Shown: positions 36,273-45,698 of the stretch, piece after piece
How positions within the stretch are numbered: the first letter of the stretch is position 1
How the letters are laid out: each line of letters starts with the position of its first letter
Origin: Helicobacter pylori_CU
GTDB lineage: Bacteria > Campylobacterota > Campylobacteria > Campylobacterales > Helicobacteraceae
Assembly: GCF_000259235.1 (NCBI RefSeq)
Contig: NC_017733.1
Location: 434,001 to 498,000 of the forward strand
Reading direction: 5' to 3'
DNA length: 64,000 nucleotides
Notes under the pieces: generated by a model
Told to the model about the DNA's origin: nothing
The model's database searches: none
Seen by the model: the letters and a program-made list of their open reading frames with translations, nothing else
Made by a program: the position numbers and the translations under genes

Positions 36273-38648
36273 CTACCATTTGTAAGCCACTTCAAAACGC
36301 GCGTTAAAACCAGGCTCGGCGATCGCTCTTTTAATAGCGTCAGTGCCTGGCATATCCGGGCTCATAACATAGGGGCTTGTTTGATCCACATAAAATTTGT
36401 TGAAAACGTTATTAAACACGGCTGAAAGCAACAAACCCTTCCAGCGGCTTTTGGTTTTAGGACTCCAATTGATATAAAAATTACTCACGCCATAGCCTGG
36501 TTTATGCATATGCACTAACCCTAATTGGGATCCGCATTTGGCTAAATCGGTAGGGGTTTTGGGTTTCTCAGCCGTCCCATAATCAGGCAAGTAAATATCA
36601 AACCCGCAATAATCCAAACCGGTAACAAAGCGGCTAAGCCATGCAAGATTGATCCCTGTTTTGGGAATGGTGTAATCCAATTTGATGATAAAAACATTAC
36701 CGGTGCTTGCGGCAAGCTCATAGCTATCCGCCATTAAATACCCCCTAGTGGTGGGCCAAGTGCGCGAGATCCCTACATTCAAACTCACGCCTTTATATCT
36801 AAAAGTCCCACCCACTTCATAGCCATAAATCCTAATCGCTTGATTTAAATTGGTTACAATCAAATTTTGCGCGTATTGGGAGATGAAATTATCCAAAGCC
36901 TGATAAAACGCCGCAGCCCTCCCGCTAAAATACTGGCTTGAATAATCAATATTAAATTCAGCGTTAGAGCCCACTTCAGGCTTGATATTTTTAGCGTATC
37001 GTAAATCGTTTTGGCGCATATACACGCCATCTCCTGGCATAACCCCCCTTGTAACTTGAGAATAAGTGATTTTTAAAGATAAAGGCTCAATGGGGCTTAG
37101 CACAAGAGCCGCGCTAGGGCTAAAGCCTTGAGTGTAGCGGTGGTTCCAGTCTTTATCATAAAGCGTGTAAGCATCCCACCTTACCCCGGCTCCAAAAGTG
37201 ATGATTTTATGAGGCGAGTAATTCGCTTGCACATAGCCTCCATAAATATTCCCATTGGCTTTCCCTCTTTGGCATAGCGTAGGGTCATTGGGGTTATTAT
37301 CCACAAGAGAGCAAGCGATTTGTTTTTGCCCTTTATCGTCAGTATAGACTTGATTAGGCCTGTATAATTCTGATTTGGGGATGCGAGCGTCAAAAACGCT
37401 TAAATTTTGGTAGTTGAATCCGTATTCAAAAAGGCTGTCTGTGGCTTCATCAATCACATGCGCGACTTTAAGGTTTAAGCCGGTGTTGTTTAAAAACAAA
37501 TCCCTAGGCTGTGAGCTTGGTTTATCCACATCAGAAAAGCTTGGGGTGCAATACCCGCCTTCCACGCATGGGTAATTTTCTTTTTCCCATGCGCTCGCTA
37601 AAGAAGTGGGGAATTTAGCATAAACGCCATTAGGATCAAATAGGGGATCAAACTGAGCGTTTCTAATGCTTGTATAAAGGGTAAAATCTAATCGTGGGTC
37701 GCCAAAAGAATTTCCCGCTTCCCTTTTGTATTGTAAGGAAAGATTGTTAGCGCTATTAATAGAGTGATACATATATCTAGTGAAACTATCTAGCACATTA
37801 GGACACCCTTGAGCGCCATCAGGACTAAAAGGGGCTTCACAAGGATAGGCTAACCCTATAGCGTTACTCCTTAAAGGGCGTGTGGCGTTATCTCGTGTCA
37901 TGTTCCAACTGAAAGTGAGCGTGTCTCTGTCGCTCAAATAGCCATTCATTTTAATCAAAGCGTTGTTTTGCTCGCTAGGAGTTCCTGGCTCTTTATCGGC
38001 TTGTGTGGGATGAAAAAGGTTTTTCATCGCTGTGGCACCGCTTCTATAATAGAAAATATTTTGGTGCGTGTAGTAAGCGATAATATCAAAATGCGCGCTT
38101 TGATAGGCCGATCTGAAAGTCTCTCGATCGCCAAAATTGGTATAAAAACTCACCGCCCCGCTCGCTGCATAACTGCGCCCTTTTGGGATAAAATCAGCCG
38201 CGCCTTTAGTCTCCATTTTAATCACTCCCGCAATCGCTCCTGGCCCCGCGCTCGCATTCGCCGCGCCTTTAGTAACTTCCACGCTTTTGAGCATGCCAGG
38301 GTCAATCACGGTGTTGCCTTGGTGGTGGTAGATATTGCCATTTTGCGCAGCCCCATCCACCGTAACCCTTAAAAGCCTGTCTTCAATGCCTCTCACATAG
38401 ATTTTCTGCCCCATCACGCTCCCTCCGCCCACATTCACATCAGGGTTAGTCCTAAACAGGTCTTTGACTTCATTGCTTTGGCGTTGATCCAATTCTTTAG
38501 AAGTTACTTTAAACTCATTGTTGTAAGTGAAAATCCTTTTAGCTTGGGTGGTAACCTTATTTAAAGTGCGCTCCTCGCTATAGCAAGTCTCAGTGAGTAG
38601 GGGTAAACATAAAGCGTATCTAAGCTTTGGGTATGATCTTAAAAACAT
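36273..38648 (-). CDS. frpB1: TonB-dependent heme/hemoglobin receptor FrpB1
   Basis: 791 aa outer-membrane receptor. After a degenerate signal region (LRYALCLPLLTETCYSEE) comes the plug domain (FKVTSKELDQRQSNEVKDLF, GGGSVMGQKIYVRGIEDRLLRVTVDG) and a 22-strand-type barrel ending FEVAYKW. Equivalent to HP0876, which I recall as a heme- and hemoglobin-binding FrpB1. A Fur-like box at 38739-38753 and an A14 tract at 38692-38705 (T14 in the gene's direction) lie upstream. These suggest repression by iron plus a slippage-tuned promoter. Confidence 0.9.
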   Translation of the reverse strand: MFLRSYPKLRYALCLPLLTETCYSEERTLNKVTTQAKRIFTYNNEFKVTSKELDQRQSNEVKDLFRTNPDVNVGGGSVMGQKIYVRGIEDRLLRVTVDGAAQNGNIYHHQGNTVIDPGMLKSVEVTKGAANASAGPGAIAGVIKMETKGAADFIPKGRSYAASGAVSFYTNFGDRETFRSAYQSAHFDIIAYYTHQNIFYYRSGATAMKNLFHPTQADKEPGTPSEQNNALIKMNGYLSDRDTLTFSWNMTRDNATRPLRSNAIGLAYPCEAPFSPDGAQGCPNVLDSFTRYMYHSINSANNLSLQYKREAGNSFGDPRLDFTLYTSIRNAQFDPLFDPNGVYAKFPTSLASAWEKENYPCVEGGYCTPSFSDVDKPSSQPRDLFLNNTGLNLKVAHVIDEATDSLFEYGFNYQNLSVFDARIPKSELYRPNQVYTDDKGQKQIACSLVDNNPNDPTLCQRGKANGNIYGGYVQANYSPHKIITFGAGVRWDAYTLYDKDWNHRYTQGFSPSAALVLSPIEPLSLKITYSQVTRGVMPGDGVYMRQNDLRYAKNIKPEVGSNAEFNIDYSSQYFSGRAAAFYQALDNFISQYAQNLIVTNLNQAIRIYGYEVGGTFRYKGVSLNVGISRTWPTTRGYLMADSYELAASTGNVFIIKLDYTIPKTGINLAWLSRFVTGLDYCGFDIYLPDYGTAEKPKTPTDLAKCGSQLGLVHMHKPGYGVSNFYINWSPKTKSRWKGLLLSAVFNNVFNKFYVDQTSPYVMSPDMPGTDAIKRAIAEPGFNARFEVAYKW

Positions 38649-38691
38649 CCAACAACTCTCCTTAAATTTAAAAATTCAAAAAATAAAAATC

Positions 38692-38705
38692 AAAAAAAAA
38701 AAAAA
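38692..38705 (-). repeat. Homopolymer tract (A14/T14) upstream of frpB1
   Basis: Fourteen A on the plus strand, 44 bases before the frpB1 start, between it and the Fur-like box. Tracts this long slip during replication and could alter promoter spacing or leader length. Confidence 0.85.
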
Positions 38706-38738
38706 CAAAATCCGCTAAAACATTGAGATAGAATAGTA

Positions 38739-38753
38739 TGATAATTATTATTA
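38739..38753 (-). promoter_or_regulatory. Fur box for frpB1
   Basis: On the minus strand TAATAATAATTATCA matches the H. pylori Fur consensus TAATAATnATTATTA at all but one fixed position. It is ~90 bases upstream of frpB1, in the 323-base frpB1-katA gap, and could also affect katA. The remainder of the gap (38754-38971) is AT-rich, with a 9-A run at 38844-38852 and no convincing gene. Confidence 0.7.
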
Positions 38754-38971
38754 AAACTAGATTAAAAATAAAATTTTGTTTTTAATCTTTCTTATTTTCA
38801 TTAATTGTTACGAATAGAAATACTTAAGGGGGTTTTTATTCTTAAAAAAAAAGATTTTTTAAGGAAATTGAATCTTGTTAGTCTTTGTATAACAAATTAT
38901 GTAATAATCACCACAAGTAATTGGCTTAGTGTCATATTACGAAGATTTAAGATCAAATATAAGGAAAAAAG

Positions 38972-40489
38972 ATGGTTAATAAGGATATGAAACAAACCAC
39001 TGCTTTTGGCGCTCCCGTTTGGGATGACAACAATGTGATTACGGCCGGCCCTAGAGGTCCTGTTTTATTGCAAAGCACTTGGTTTTTGGAAAAGTTAGCG
39101 GCGTTTGACAGAGAAAGAATCCCTGAAAGGGTGGTGCATGCTAAAGGAAGTGGGGCTTATGGCACTTTCACCGTGACTAAAGACATCACTAAATACACTA
39201 AAGCGAAAATTTTCTCTAAAGTGGGCAAAAAAACCGAATGCTTTTTCAGATTTTCCACTGTGGCTGGTGAAAGAGGCAGTGCGGATGCGGTGAGAGACCC
39301 AAGAGGTTTTGCGATGAAGTATTACACTGAAGAAGGTAACTGGGATTTAGTAGGGAACAACACGCCTGTTTTCTTTATCCGTGATGCGATCAAATTCCCT
39401 GATTTCATCCACACTCAAAAACGAGATCCTCAAACCAATTTGCCTAACCATGACATGGTATGGGATTTTTGGAGTAATGTTCCTGAAAGCTTATACCAAG
39501 TAACATGGGTTATGAGCGATAGAGGGATCCCTAAATCTTTCCGCCATATGGATGGTTTTGGCAGCCACACTTTTAGTCTTATCAACGCTAAAGGCGAACG
39601 CTTTTGGGTGAAATTCCACTTTGAAACCATGCAAGGCGTTAAGCACTTGACTAACGAAGAAGCCGCAGAAATCAGAAAATACGATCCAGATTCCAATCAA
39701 AGGGATTTATTCAATGCGATCGCTAGAGGGGATTTCCCAAAATGGAAATTAAGCATTCAAGTGATGCCAGAAGAGGATGCTAAGAAGTATCGATTCCATC
39801 CGTTTGATGTAACTAAAATTTGGTATCTCCAAGATTATCCGTTGATGGAAGTGGGCATTGTAGAGTTGAATAAAAATCCTGAAAACTACTTCGCAGAAGT
39901 GGAGCAAGCGGCGTTCAGTCCGGCTAATGTCGTTCCTGGAATTGGCTATAGCCCTGATAGGATGTTACAAGGGCGCTTGTTCTCTTATGGAGACACACAC
40001 CGCTACCGCTTAGGGGTTAATTACCCTCAAATACCGGTTAATAAACCAAGATGCCCGTTCCACTCTTCTAGCAGAGATGGTTACATGCAAAACGGGTATT
40101 ACGGCTCTTTACAAAACTATACGCCTAGCTCGTTGCCTGGCTATAAAGAAGATAAGAGCGCGAGAGATCCTAAGTTCAACTTAGCTCATATTGAGAAAGA
40201 GTTTGAAGTGTGGAATTGGGATTACAGAGCTGAGGATAGCGATTACTACACCCAACCAGGTGATTACTACCGCTCATTGCCAGCTGATGAAAAAGAAAGG
40301 TTGCATGACACTATTGGAGAGTCTTTAGCTCATGTTACCCATAAGGAAATTGTGGATAAACAATTGGAGCATTTCAAGAAAGCTGACCCCAAATACGCTG
40401 AGGGAGTTAAAAAAGCTCTTGAAAAACACCAAAAAATGATGAAAGACATGCATGGAAAAGACATGCACCACACAAAAAAGAAAAAGTAA
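38972..40489 (+). CDS. katA: Catalase KatA
   Basis: Heme catalase, 505 aa, the usual H. pylori length. Distal His56 (VVHAKGSGAYG) and Asn129 (LVGNNTPVFF) are present, as is the proximal heme Tyr in RLFSYGDTHRYR near residue 339. The lysine/histidine/methionine-rich tail (MMKDMHGKDMHHTKKKK) is characteristic of the H. pylori enzyme. AAGGAAAAAAG precedes the ATG. No signal peptide; export is thought to involve KapA, the next gene. Equivalent to HP0875. Confidence 0.97.
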   Translation: MVNKDMKQTTAFGAPVWDDNNVITAGPRGPVLLQSTWFLEKLAAFDRERIPERVVHAKGSGAYGTFTVTKDITKYTKAKIFSKVGKKTECFFRFSTVAGERGSADAVRDPRGFAMKYYTEEGNWDLVGNNTPVFFIRDAIKFPDFIHTQKRDPQTNLPNHDMVWDFWSNVPESLYQVTWVMSDRGIPKSFRHMDGFGSHTFSLINAKGERFWVKFHFETMQGVKHLTNEEAAEIRKYDPDSNQRDLFNAIARGDFPKWKLSIQVMPEEDAKKYRFHPFDVTKIWYLQDYPLMEVGIVELNKNPENYFAEVEQAAFSPANVVPGIGYSPDRMLQGRLFSYGDTHRYRLGVNYPQIPVNKPRCPFHSSSRDGYMQNGYYGSLQNYTPSSLPGYKEDKSARDPKFNLAHIEKEFEVWNWDYRAEDSDYYTQPGDYYRSLPADEKERLHDTIGESLAHVTHKEIVDKQLEHFKKADPKYAEGVKKALEKHQKMMKDMHGKDMHHTKKKK

Positions 40490-40500
40490 CCCTTTTCTTT

Positions 40501-40527
40501 AAGCGTTCTTATTTTTTAGGGACGCTT
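40501..40527 (+). terminator. Possible terminator after katA
   Basis: AAGCGT (40501-40506) can pair with ACGCTT (40522-40527) around a 15-base loop rich in T. Weak by stem length, but in the right place, 12 bases after katA. Confidence 0.35.
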
Positions 40528-40633
40528 TGTCTTTCAAAATTTAGGTTTTTGGATACTCATCAGTCCTTTGGTGGTGTGTCCTATTTTTTCATTCATTCAA
40601 CGAATTTAAAAATTACAATAAAGAGTTATAGTT

Positions 40634-41509
40634 ATGAAACGAAGGGATTTTATTAAAACGACTGCTTTAGGCGCTACAGGTGCTGTTTTAGGAGCACAGA
40701 TTTTGCAGGCAGAAGAAAGCAAAGGGAGTGCTGCAAAATATAAAATAGAAGCTCAATACAGCATTGATTTTGATTCTGCAGAACACACTTCACTTTTCAT
40801 TCCCATGCCGAGCGTTGTAGCGAGCAATGTGCATTTACAAGGCAATCATGCTAGCTATAAAAACATGCTCAATTTTGGAGTGCCTTATTTGCAAGTGGAT
40901 TTTTTAAAAAGTGCTCAAAAAAAGCAAGTCCATTTGTCTTATGAGATCGCTAGCTATCAATTGAATGAGCGTTTGTTTGAAACGAGCGATTTTGTAGCAA
41001 TGGGGCGTTATGAAAGAGACGATGCGAGCGTGGCTAACATTGCCAACCAGCTCAAGGGAACAACCCCTAAAGAAAGCGTTCGCAATTTTTATGCGTTCAT
41101 CAAGCATGAGATGCCTAAAAGACAGAAGGCTTTAGAGGGTAAAGAAAATTTACCCAAGCGTGAGAGTTTGCCTTGGTTTGCAACCATTTCAAAAGAGAGC
41201 ATGTTTGTGTCCTTATGCCATGCGTGTGGGATTAAAAGCGCTGAAGTGCAAGGCTTGAAACTGGGTCAAAACAGCGTGGTGAAAAACGCTTCTAGGGTAG
41301 AAGTGTATTTGAAAGATTCATTTCTAGCGTTTGATTTTCAAAATAATCACAAGGAAGTCTTTATCCCATTGAATCGCCATAAAGACATGCAGTTAGATTC
41401 TGCCTTATTGGCGACTTTTGGCGATGCTTTTGCCCTTGTGGATGGTAGGGATTTAGGCAATTACGAGAGCAAACTTTTTGAAAAAAGAGTGTCCTATACG
41501 ATTGTCTAA
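40634..41509 (+). CDS. kapA: Catalase-associated protein KapA (Tat substrate)
   Basis: 291 aa. The N terminus MKRRDFIKTTALGATGAVLG is a twin-arginine signal (RRDFIK), so it is exported folded to the periplasm. The body (FDSAEHTSLFIPMPSV, ESVRNFYAFIKHEMPKRQ, FVSLCHACGIKSAEVQG) resembles the transglutaminase-like fold, with a Cys-His pair, but the family is not well defined. Equivalent to HP0874, reported to associate with KatA and protect against peroxide. Position right after katA fits. Confidence 0.88.
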   Translation: MKRRDFIKTTALGATGAVLGAQILQAEESKGSAAKYKIEAQYSIDFDSAEHTSLFIPMPSVVASNVHLQGNHASYKNMLNFGVPYLQVDFLKSAQKKQVHLSYEIASYQLNERLFETSDFVAMGRYERDDASVANIANQLKGTTPKESVRNFYAFIKHEMPKRQKALEGKENLPKRESLPWFATISKESMFVSLCHACGIKSAEVQGLKLGQNSVVKNASRVEVYLKDSFLAFDFQNNHKEVFIPLNRHKDMQLDSALLATFGDAFALVDGRDLGNYESKLFEKRVSYTIV

Positions 41510-41593
41510 AGGTATGAAATCTAGGAATATTCCTTGATAGCGGGCTTTCCTTTTTAGGGAGAGTTTGCAAAAAGGGTTTAAAGGGTTGTCTTT

Positions 41594-41809
41594 ATGCGAG
41601 AATTTTTTAAGAAACTTGGCACAGAATACGCTTCTAAGCTGTTTTTGGTTTATTGGCTTAGATGGATGTTGAGCGCGTTGGTGATGCTACCTTTTATGGA
41701 GATTTTTTATTATTTCAATTTTCCGTTGTGGCTCAATCTTTTCTTGGGGCAAACCATTGGAGCGGTGATTTTTTTCAAGTTGGATAAGTTGATTTTTTCT
41801 AAAAAATGA
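41594..41809 (+). CDS. Small inner-membrane protein
   Basis: 71 aa, no named family. Two predicted membrane segments (LFLVYWLRWMLSALVMLPFMEIFYYF and LWLNLFLGQTIGAVIFF) joined by a short loop and flanked by lysines. Equivalent to HP0873. It is downstream of kapA by 84 bases; the start follows a poor ribosome site. Confidence 0.6.
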   Translation: MREFFKKLGTEYASKLFLVYWLRWMLSALVMLPFMEIFYYFNFPLWLNLFLGQTIGAVIFFKLDKLIFSKK

Positions 41810-41861
41810 TTTTTACAAGCCTAAAAAGCCACTAAGTTTTTTCTTAAGCTTTTGTATTTTC

Positions 41862-42191
41862 CTAAGCTTTTTTGAGAAATTCAGATTTTAAAGACAAGCT
41901 CTGCCCTTCCACTTTACAATCCACATTGTGATCGCTATTGACAAGCTTGATATTTTTGATTTTGGTGCCTTTTTTAAGCACCAAAGATGAGCCTTTAACC
42001 TTTAAATCCTTAATGAGAATGACCGAGTCCCCATTTTGTAAAAGATTATTGTAGCAATCTTTAACGATCAATTCTTCATCATTAGCTTCATTTTCATTCC
42101 ACTCATACAAACAACTAGAGCAAACCAGTTGTGCGCCATCATGGTAGGTGTAAGCGTCGTTGCATTTAGGGCATGGGGGTAAATCTTGCAT
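41862..42191 (-). CDS. phnA: PhnA-domain zinc-ribbon protein
   Basis: 109 aa. The N-terminal zinc ribbon CPKCNDAYTYHDGAQLVCSSC is followed by the PhnA domain (VIVKDCYNNLLQNGDSVILIKDLKVKG...GTKIKNIKLV). The family keeps its phn name from E. coli, but a phosphonate role is not established. Equivalent to HP0872. Divergent from cdh across a 351-base gap. Confidence 0.85.
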   Translation of the reverse strand: MQDLPPCPKCNDAYTYHDGAQLVCSSCLYEWNENEANDEELIVKDCYNNLLQNGDSVILIKDLKVKGSSLVLKKGTKIKNIKLVNSDHNVDCKVEGQSLSLKSEFLKKA

Positions 42192-42451
42192 GATAATCGT
42201 CCTTATTGTGGTATTAGGTTGATGATATTACCTAAATCAAGGTTATAAAACGCTTTATTTTGATAAGTATCAACCCCCTAAGATCGCATGACGAAAAATT
42301 ACCGCCTGCTTAGTGCAAGCTATTTAATTTTTTAAAAAATTCTTTTAGCTTTTTTTAATGTTATCAATTTAAGTTTTTCTCGTTGGTATTCAAAAATCTC
42401 TTTTTAAAAATAGGTTACTAAATGTTACTAATAAGTTAAAATTCATTAAAA

Positions 42452-42466
42452 TAATCATAATGATTA
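42452..42466. promoter_or_regulatory. 15-base palindrome upstream of cdh (Fur-like)
   Basis: TAATCATAATGATTA is a perfect 7-1-7 inverted repeat. It resembles the Fur consensus TAATAATnATTATTA with a central GAT/ATC twist and lies 77 bases before cdh. A TATTAT at 42481-42486 could be the -10. The rest of 42192-42451 is AT-rich without a gene. Confidence 0.45.
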
Positions 42467-42542
42467 AAGATTTTAACCGCTATTATAGAAAAATAACGAG
42501 AGGGTTTGTAAAAACTCTCATTAAAAACAAGGAGCAAAAAAG

Positions 42543-43277
42543 ATGAAAAAAGCGGGCTTTCTTTTTTTAGCGGTGGTAGCTATCGCTGTTATGAGTTTAA
42601 ACGCTAAAGATCCAAATGTGTTGCGTAAGATTGTTTTTGAGAAATGTTTGCCCAATTATGAAAAAAATCAGAATCCTTCGCCATGCATAGAAGTCAAACC
42701 CGATGCCGGCTATGTGGTTTTAAAAGATATTAACGGCCCGTTGCAATATTTGTTGATGCCAACAACTCACATTAGCGGTATTGAAAGCCCTTTGTTGCTT
42801 GATTCTTCTACGCCTAACTTTTTTTATTTATCCTGGCAAGCGCGTGATTTTATGAGTAAAAAATACGGCAAACCCATTCCTGATAGCGCAATCTCTTTGA
42901 CGATCAACTCTAAAAAAGGGCGATCGCAAAACCATTTTCACATCCATATCTCGTGCATTAGCCTTGATGCGCGCAAACAGCTGGACAATAATCTAAAAAA
43001 AATCAACAGCCGTTGGTCGCCATTATCAGGGGGCTTGAACGGGCATAAATATCTGGCGCGTCGGGTAACAGAGAGCGAATTGGCACAAAAAAGCCCGTTT
43101 GTCATGCTTAATAAAGAAGTGCCTAATGTGCACAAACGCATGGGGGACTATGGCTTAGCGGTGGTGCAACAGAGCGATAACTCCTTTGTCTTGTTAGCGA
43201 CGCAATTTAACCCATTGACTTTAAATCGCGCTTCAGCCGAAGAGATTCAAGATCATGAATGCGCGATTTTGCACTAA
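42543..43277 (+). CDS. cdh: CDP-diacylglycerol pyrophosphatase
   Basis: 244 aa. Signal/anchor peptide KKAGFLFLAVVAIAVMSLNA, then the Cdh family body with the HIT-like histidine motif QNHFHIHISCI near residues 130-140. It hydrolyses CDP-diacylglycerol to phosphatidate and CMP on the outer face of the inner membrane. Equivalent to HP0871. AGGAGC precedes the ATG. Confidence 0.87.
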   Translation: MKKAGFLFLAVVAIAVMSLNAKDPNVLRKIVFEKCLPNYEKNQNPSPCIEVKPDAGYVVLKDINGPLQYLLMPTTHISGIESPLLLDSSTPNFFYLSWQARDFMSKKYGKPIPDSAISLTINSKKGRSQNHFHIHISCISLDARKQLDNNLKKINSRWSPLSGGLNGHKYLARRVTESELAQKSPFVMLNKEVPNVHKRMGDYGLAVVQQSDNSFVLLATQFNPLTLNRASAEEIQDHECAILH

Positions 43278-43323
43278 AGCGAGTTAAGTTTTAAATTTGA
43301 GCGATAACCTTTAAAAATCGTAT

Positions 43324-43356
43324 AGGGGTAGTGTTACAAAACTCCCTATCCCCTTA
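43324..43356. repeat. Diverged relative of the structured repeat's third hairpin
   Basis: AGGGGTAGTGTTACAAAACT followed by CCCTATCCCCTTA follows the layout of hairpin III of the 478 and 59673 repeats, including the shared end CCCTATCCCCTTA. The stem is imperfect. It stands between cdh and the flgE promoter and could act as the cdh terminator. Confidence 0.4.
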
Positions 43357-43423
43357 TGAATTTGACCGATCTTTTTGATTAACAAACCTTTAAAATCCGC
43401 AACCAATCATTCTAAAAAGCTAT

Positions 43424-43443
43424 TTAGGAACAACTTTTGCTTT
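43424..43443 (+). promoter_or_regulatory. Sigma-54 (RpoN) promoter of flgE
   Basis: TTAGGAACAACTTTTGCTTT has the invariant GG (43427-43428) and GC (43439-43440) exactly ten bases apart, as RpoN requires. Transcription should begin near 43452, 32 bases before flgE. flgE is a known RpoN-class flagellar gene. Confidence 0.8.
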
Positions 43444-43483
43444 ATTTAGCATAGATTGAATTTCTTTAAATTAAAGGATAACC

Positions 43484-45640
43484 ATGCTTAGGTCTTTATG
43501 GTCTGGTGTCAATGGGATGCAAGCCCACCAAATCGCTTTGGATATTGAGAGTAACAATATTGCGAATGTGAATACCACTGGGTTTAAATATTCTAGGGCT
43601 TCTTTTGTGGATATGCTCTCTCAAGTCAAACTCATCGCTACCGCGCCCTATAAAAACGGATTAGCAGGGCAGAATGACTTTTCCGTAGGGCTTGGGGTAG
43701 GCGTGGATGCGACGACTAAAATCTTTTCACAAGGCAATATCCAAAACACAGATGTCAAAACCGATCTAGCGATTCAAGGCGATGGCTTTTTTATCATTAG
43801 CCCTGATAGGGGGATCACTCGCAATTTCACTAGAGATGGGGAGTTTCTTTTTGACTCGCAAGGGAGTTTGGTTACCACCGGCGGGCTTGTGGTGCAAGGG
43901 TGGGTGAGAAACGGGAGCGATACCGGCAATAAAGGGAGCGATACGGACGCTTTAAAAGTGGATAACACCGGTCCTTTAGAAAACATTAGGATTGATCCTG
44001 GAATGGTGATGCCAGCCAGAGCGAGTAACCGCATTTCTATGAGGGCGAATTTAAACGCCGGAAGGCATGCCGATCAAACAGCAGCGATATTTGCTTTGGA
44101 TTCTTCAGCCAAAACCCCTTCAGATGGCATTAATCCGGTGTATGATTCAGGCACGAATTTAGCTCAAGTCGCCGAAGACATGGGATCTTTATACAATGAA
44201 GATGGCGACGCTCTTTTATTGAATGAAAACCAAGGGATTTGGGTGAGCTATAAAAGCGCGAAAATGGTCAAAGACATCCTCCCTTCTGCAGAAAACAGCA
44301 CGCTTGAGTTGAATGGGGTTAAGATTTCTTTCACAAACGATTCAGCGGTGAGCCGGACTTCAAGCTTAGTAGCAGCGAAAAATGCGATCAATGCGGTCAA
44401 AAGCCAAACGGGCATTGAAGCTTATTTGGACGGCAAGCAATTGCGTTTGGAAAACACCAATGAATTAGATGGCGATGAAAAGCTTAAAAATATTGTGGTT
44501 ACTCAAGCCGGGACCGGAGCGTTCGCTAACTTTTTAGACGGCGATAAAGATGTAACGGCTTTCAAATACAGCTACACACATTCTATTAGCCCTAATGCGG
44601 ATATTGGGCAGTTTAGGACCACTGAAGACTTGCGCGCATTAATCCAGCATGACGCTAATATCGTTAAAGATCCTAGCTTAGCGGACAATTACCAGGACTC
44701 AGCGGCTTCTATAGGGGTTACAATCAACCAATACGGCATGTTTGAAATCAATAATAAAGACAATAAAAATGTCATTAAAGAAAATCTTAATATCTTTGTG
44801 AGCGGGTATTCTTCAGACAGCGTAACGAACAATGTTTTGTTTAAAAACGCGATGAAAGGGCTTAATACCGCTTCTTTAATTGAAGGGGGAGCGTCAGCGA
44901 GCAGTTCTAAATTCACCCACGCTACCCATGCGACAAGCATTGATGTGATAGACAGTTTAGGCACCAAACACGCCATGCGCATTGAGTTTTATAGGAGTGG
45001 GGGAGCGGAATGGAATTTTAGGGTGATCGTGCCTGAGCCTGGGGAATTAGTAGGGGGGTCAGCGGCTAGGCCTAATGTGTTTGAGGGAGGCCGTTTGCAT
45101 TTTAATAACGACGGATCGCTTGCAGGCATGAACCCGCCTCTTTTGCAATTTGATCCTAAAAATGGTGCTGATGCCCCCCAACGCATCAATTTAGCCTTTG
45201 GTTCCTCAGGGAGTTTTGATGGGCTAACAAGCGTGGATAAGATTTCTGAAACTTATGCGATTGAGCAAAACGGCTATCAAGCGGGCGATTTGATGGATGT
45301 TCGTTTTGATTCAGACGGGGTGCTTTTAGGAGCGTTCAGTAATGGCAGGACTTTAGCGCTCGCTCAAGTGGCTTTAGCGAATTTCGCTAACGATGCGGGC
45401 TTACAGGCTTTGGGAGGGAATGTCTTTTCTCAAACCGGAAACTCAGGGCAAGCCTTAATCGGTGCGGCTAATACGGGGCGCAGGGGTTCAATTTCAGGAT
45501 CTAAACTGGAGTCTAGTAATGTGGATTTGAGCCGGAGTTTAACGAATTTGATTGTGGTTCAAAGGGGGTTTCAAGCGAACTCTAAAGCGGTAACCACATC
45601 CGATCAAATCCTTAACACCCTATTGAATCTTAAGCAATAA
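43484..45640 (+). CDS. flgE: Flagellar hook protein FlgE
   Basis: 718 aa, the length of the main H. pylori hook protein. The N terminus has the flagellar rod/hook heptad region (MLRSLWSGVNGMQAHQIALDIESNNIANVNTTGFK) and the C terminus the matching helix (SNVDLSRSLTNLIVVQRGFQANSKAVTTSDQILNTL), with a large variable surface domain between. Secreted by the flagellar export system. AAAGGATAACC precedes the ATG. Equivalent to HP0870. Confidence 0.96.
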   Translation: MLRSLWSGVNGMQAHQIALDIESNNIANVNTTGFKYSRASFVDMLSQVKLIATAPYKNGLAGQNDFSVGLGVGVDATTKIFSQGNIQNTDVKTDLAIQGDGFFIISPDRGITRNFTRDGEFLFDSQGSLVTTGGLVVQGWVRNGSDTGNKGSDTDALKVDNTGPLENIRIDPGMVMPARASNRISMRANLNAGRHADQTAAIFALDSSAKTPSDGINPVYDSGTNLAQVAEDMGSLYNEDGDALLLNENQGIWVSYKSAKMVKDILPSAENSTLELNGVKISFTNDSAVSRTSSLVAAKNAINAVKSQTGIEAYLDGKQLRLENTNELDGDEKLKNIVVTQAGTGAFANFLDGDKDVTAFKYSYTHSISPNADIGQFRTTEDLRALIQHDANIVKDPSLADNYQDSAASIGVTINQYGMFEINNKDNKNVIKENLNIFVSGYSSDSVTNNVLFKNAMKGLNTASLIEGGASASSSKFTHATHATSIDVIDSLGTKHAMRIEFYRSGGAEWNFRVIVPEPGELVGGSAARPNVFEGGRLHFNNDGSLAGMNPPLLQFDPKNGADAPQRINLAFGSSGSFDGLTSVDKISETYAIEQNGYQAGDLMDVRFDSDGVLLGAFSNGRTLALAQVALANFANDAGLQALGGNVFSQTGNSGQALIGAANTGRRGSISGSKLESSNVDLSRSLTNLIVVQRGFQANSKAVTTSDQILNTLLNLKQ

Positions 45641-45663
45641 ACTAAAAGATTACTCTAATACAA

Positions 45664-45669
45664 TATAAT
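45664..45669 (+). promoter_or_regulatory. -10 element of hypA
   Basis: TATAAT, 30 bases before hypA and after flgE, so hypA need not rely on the flagellar promoter. Confidence 0.55.
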
Positions 45670-45698
45670 AGGGGCTAATTTAAAGATTAAGGTTTAGT

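Noticed and set aside
38805..38990. 61-codon frame between frpB1 and katA
   Set aside because: Low-complexity, rich in Lys/Ile/Leu as expected of AT-rich DNA; it overlaps the katA start and has no resemblance to known small proteins.
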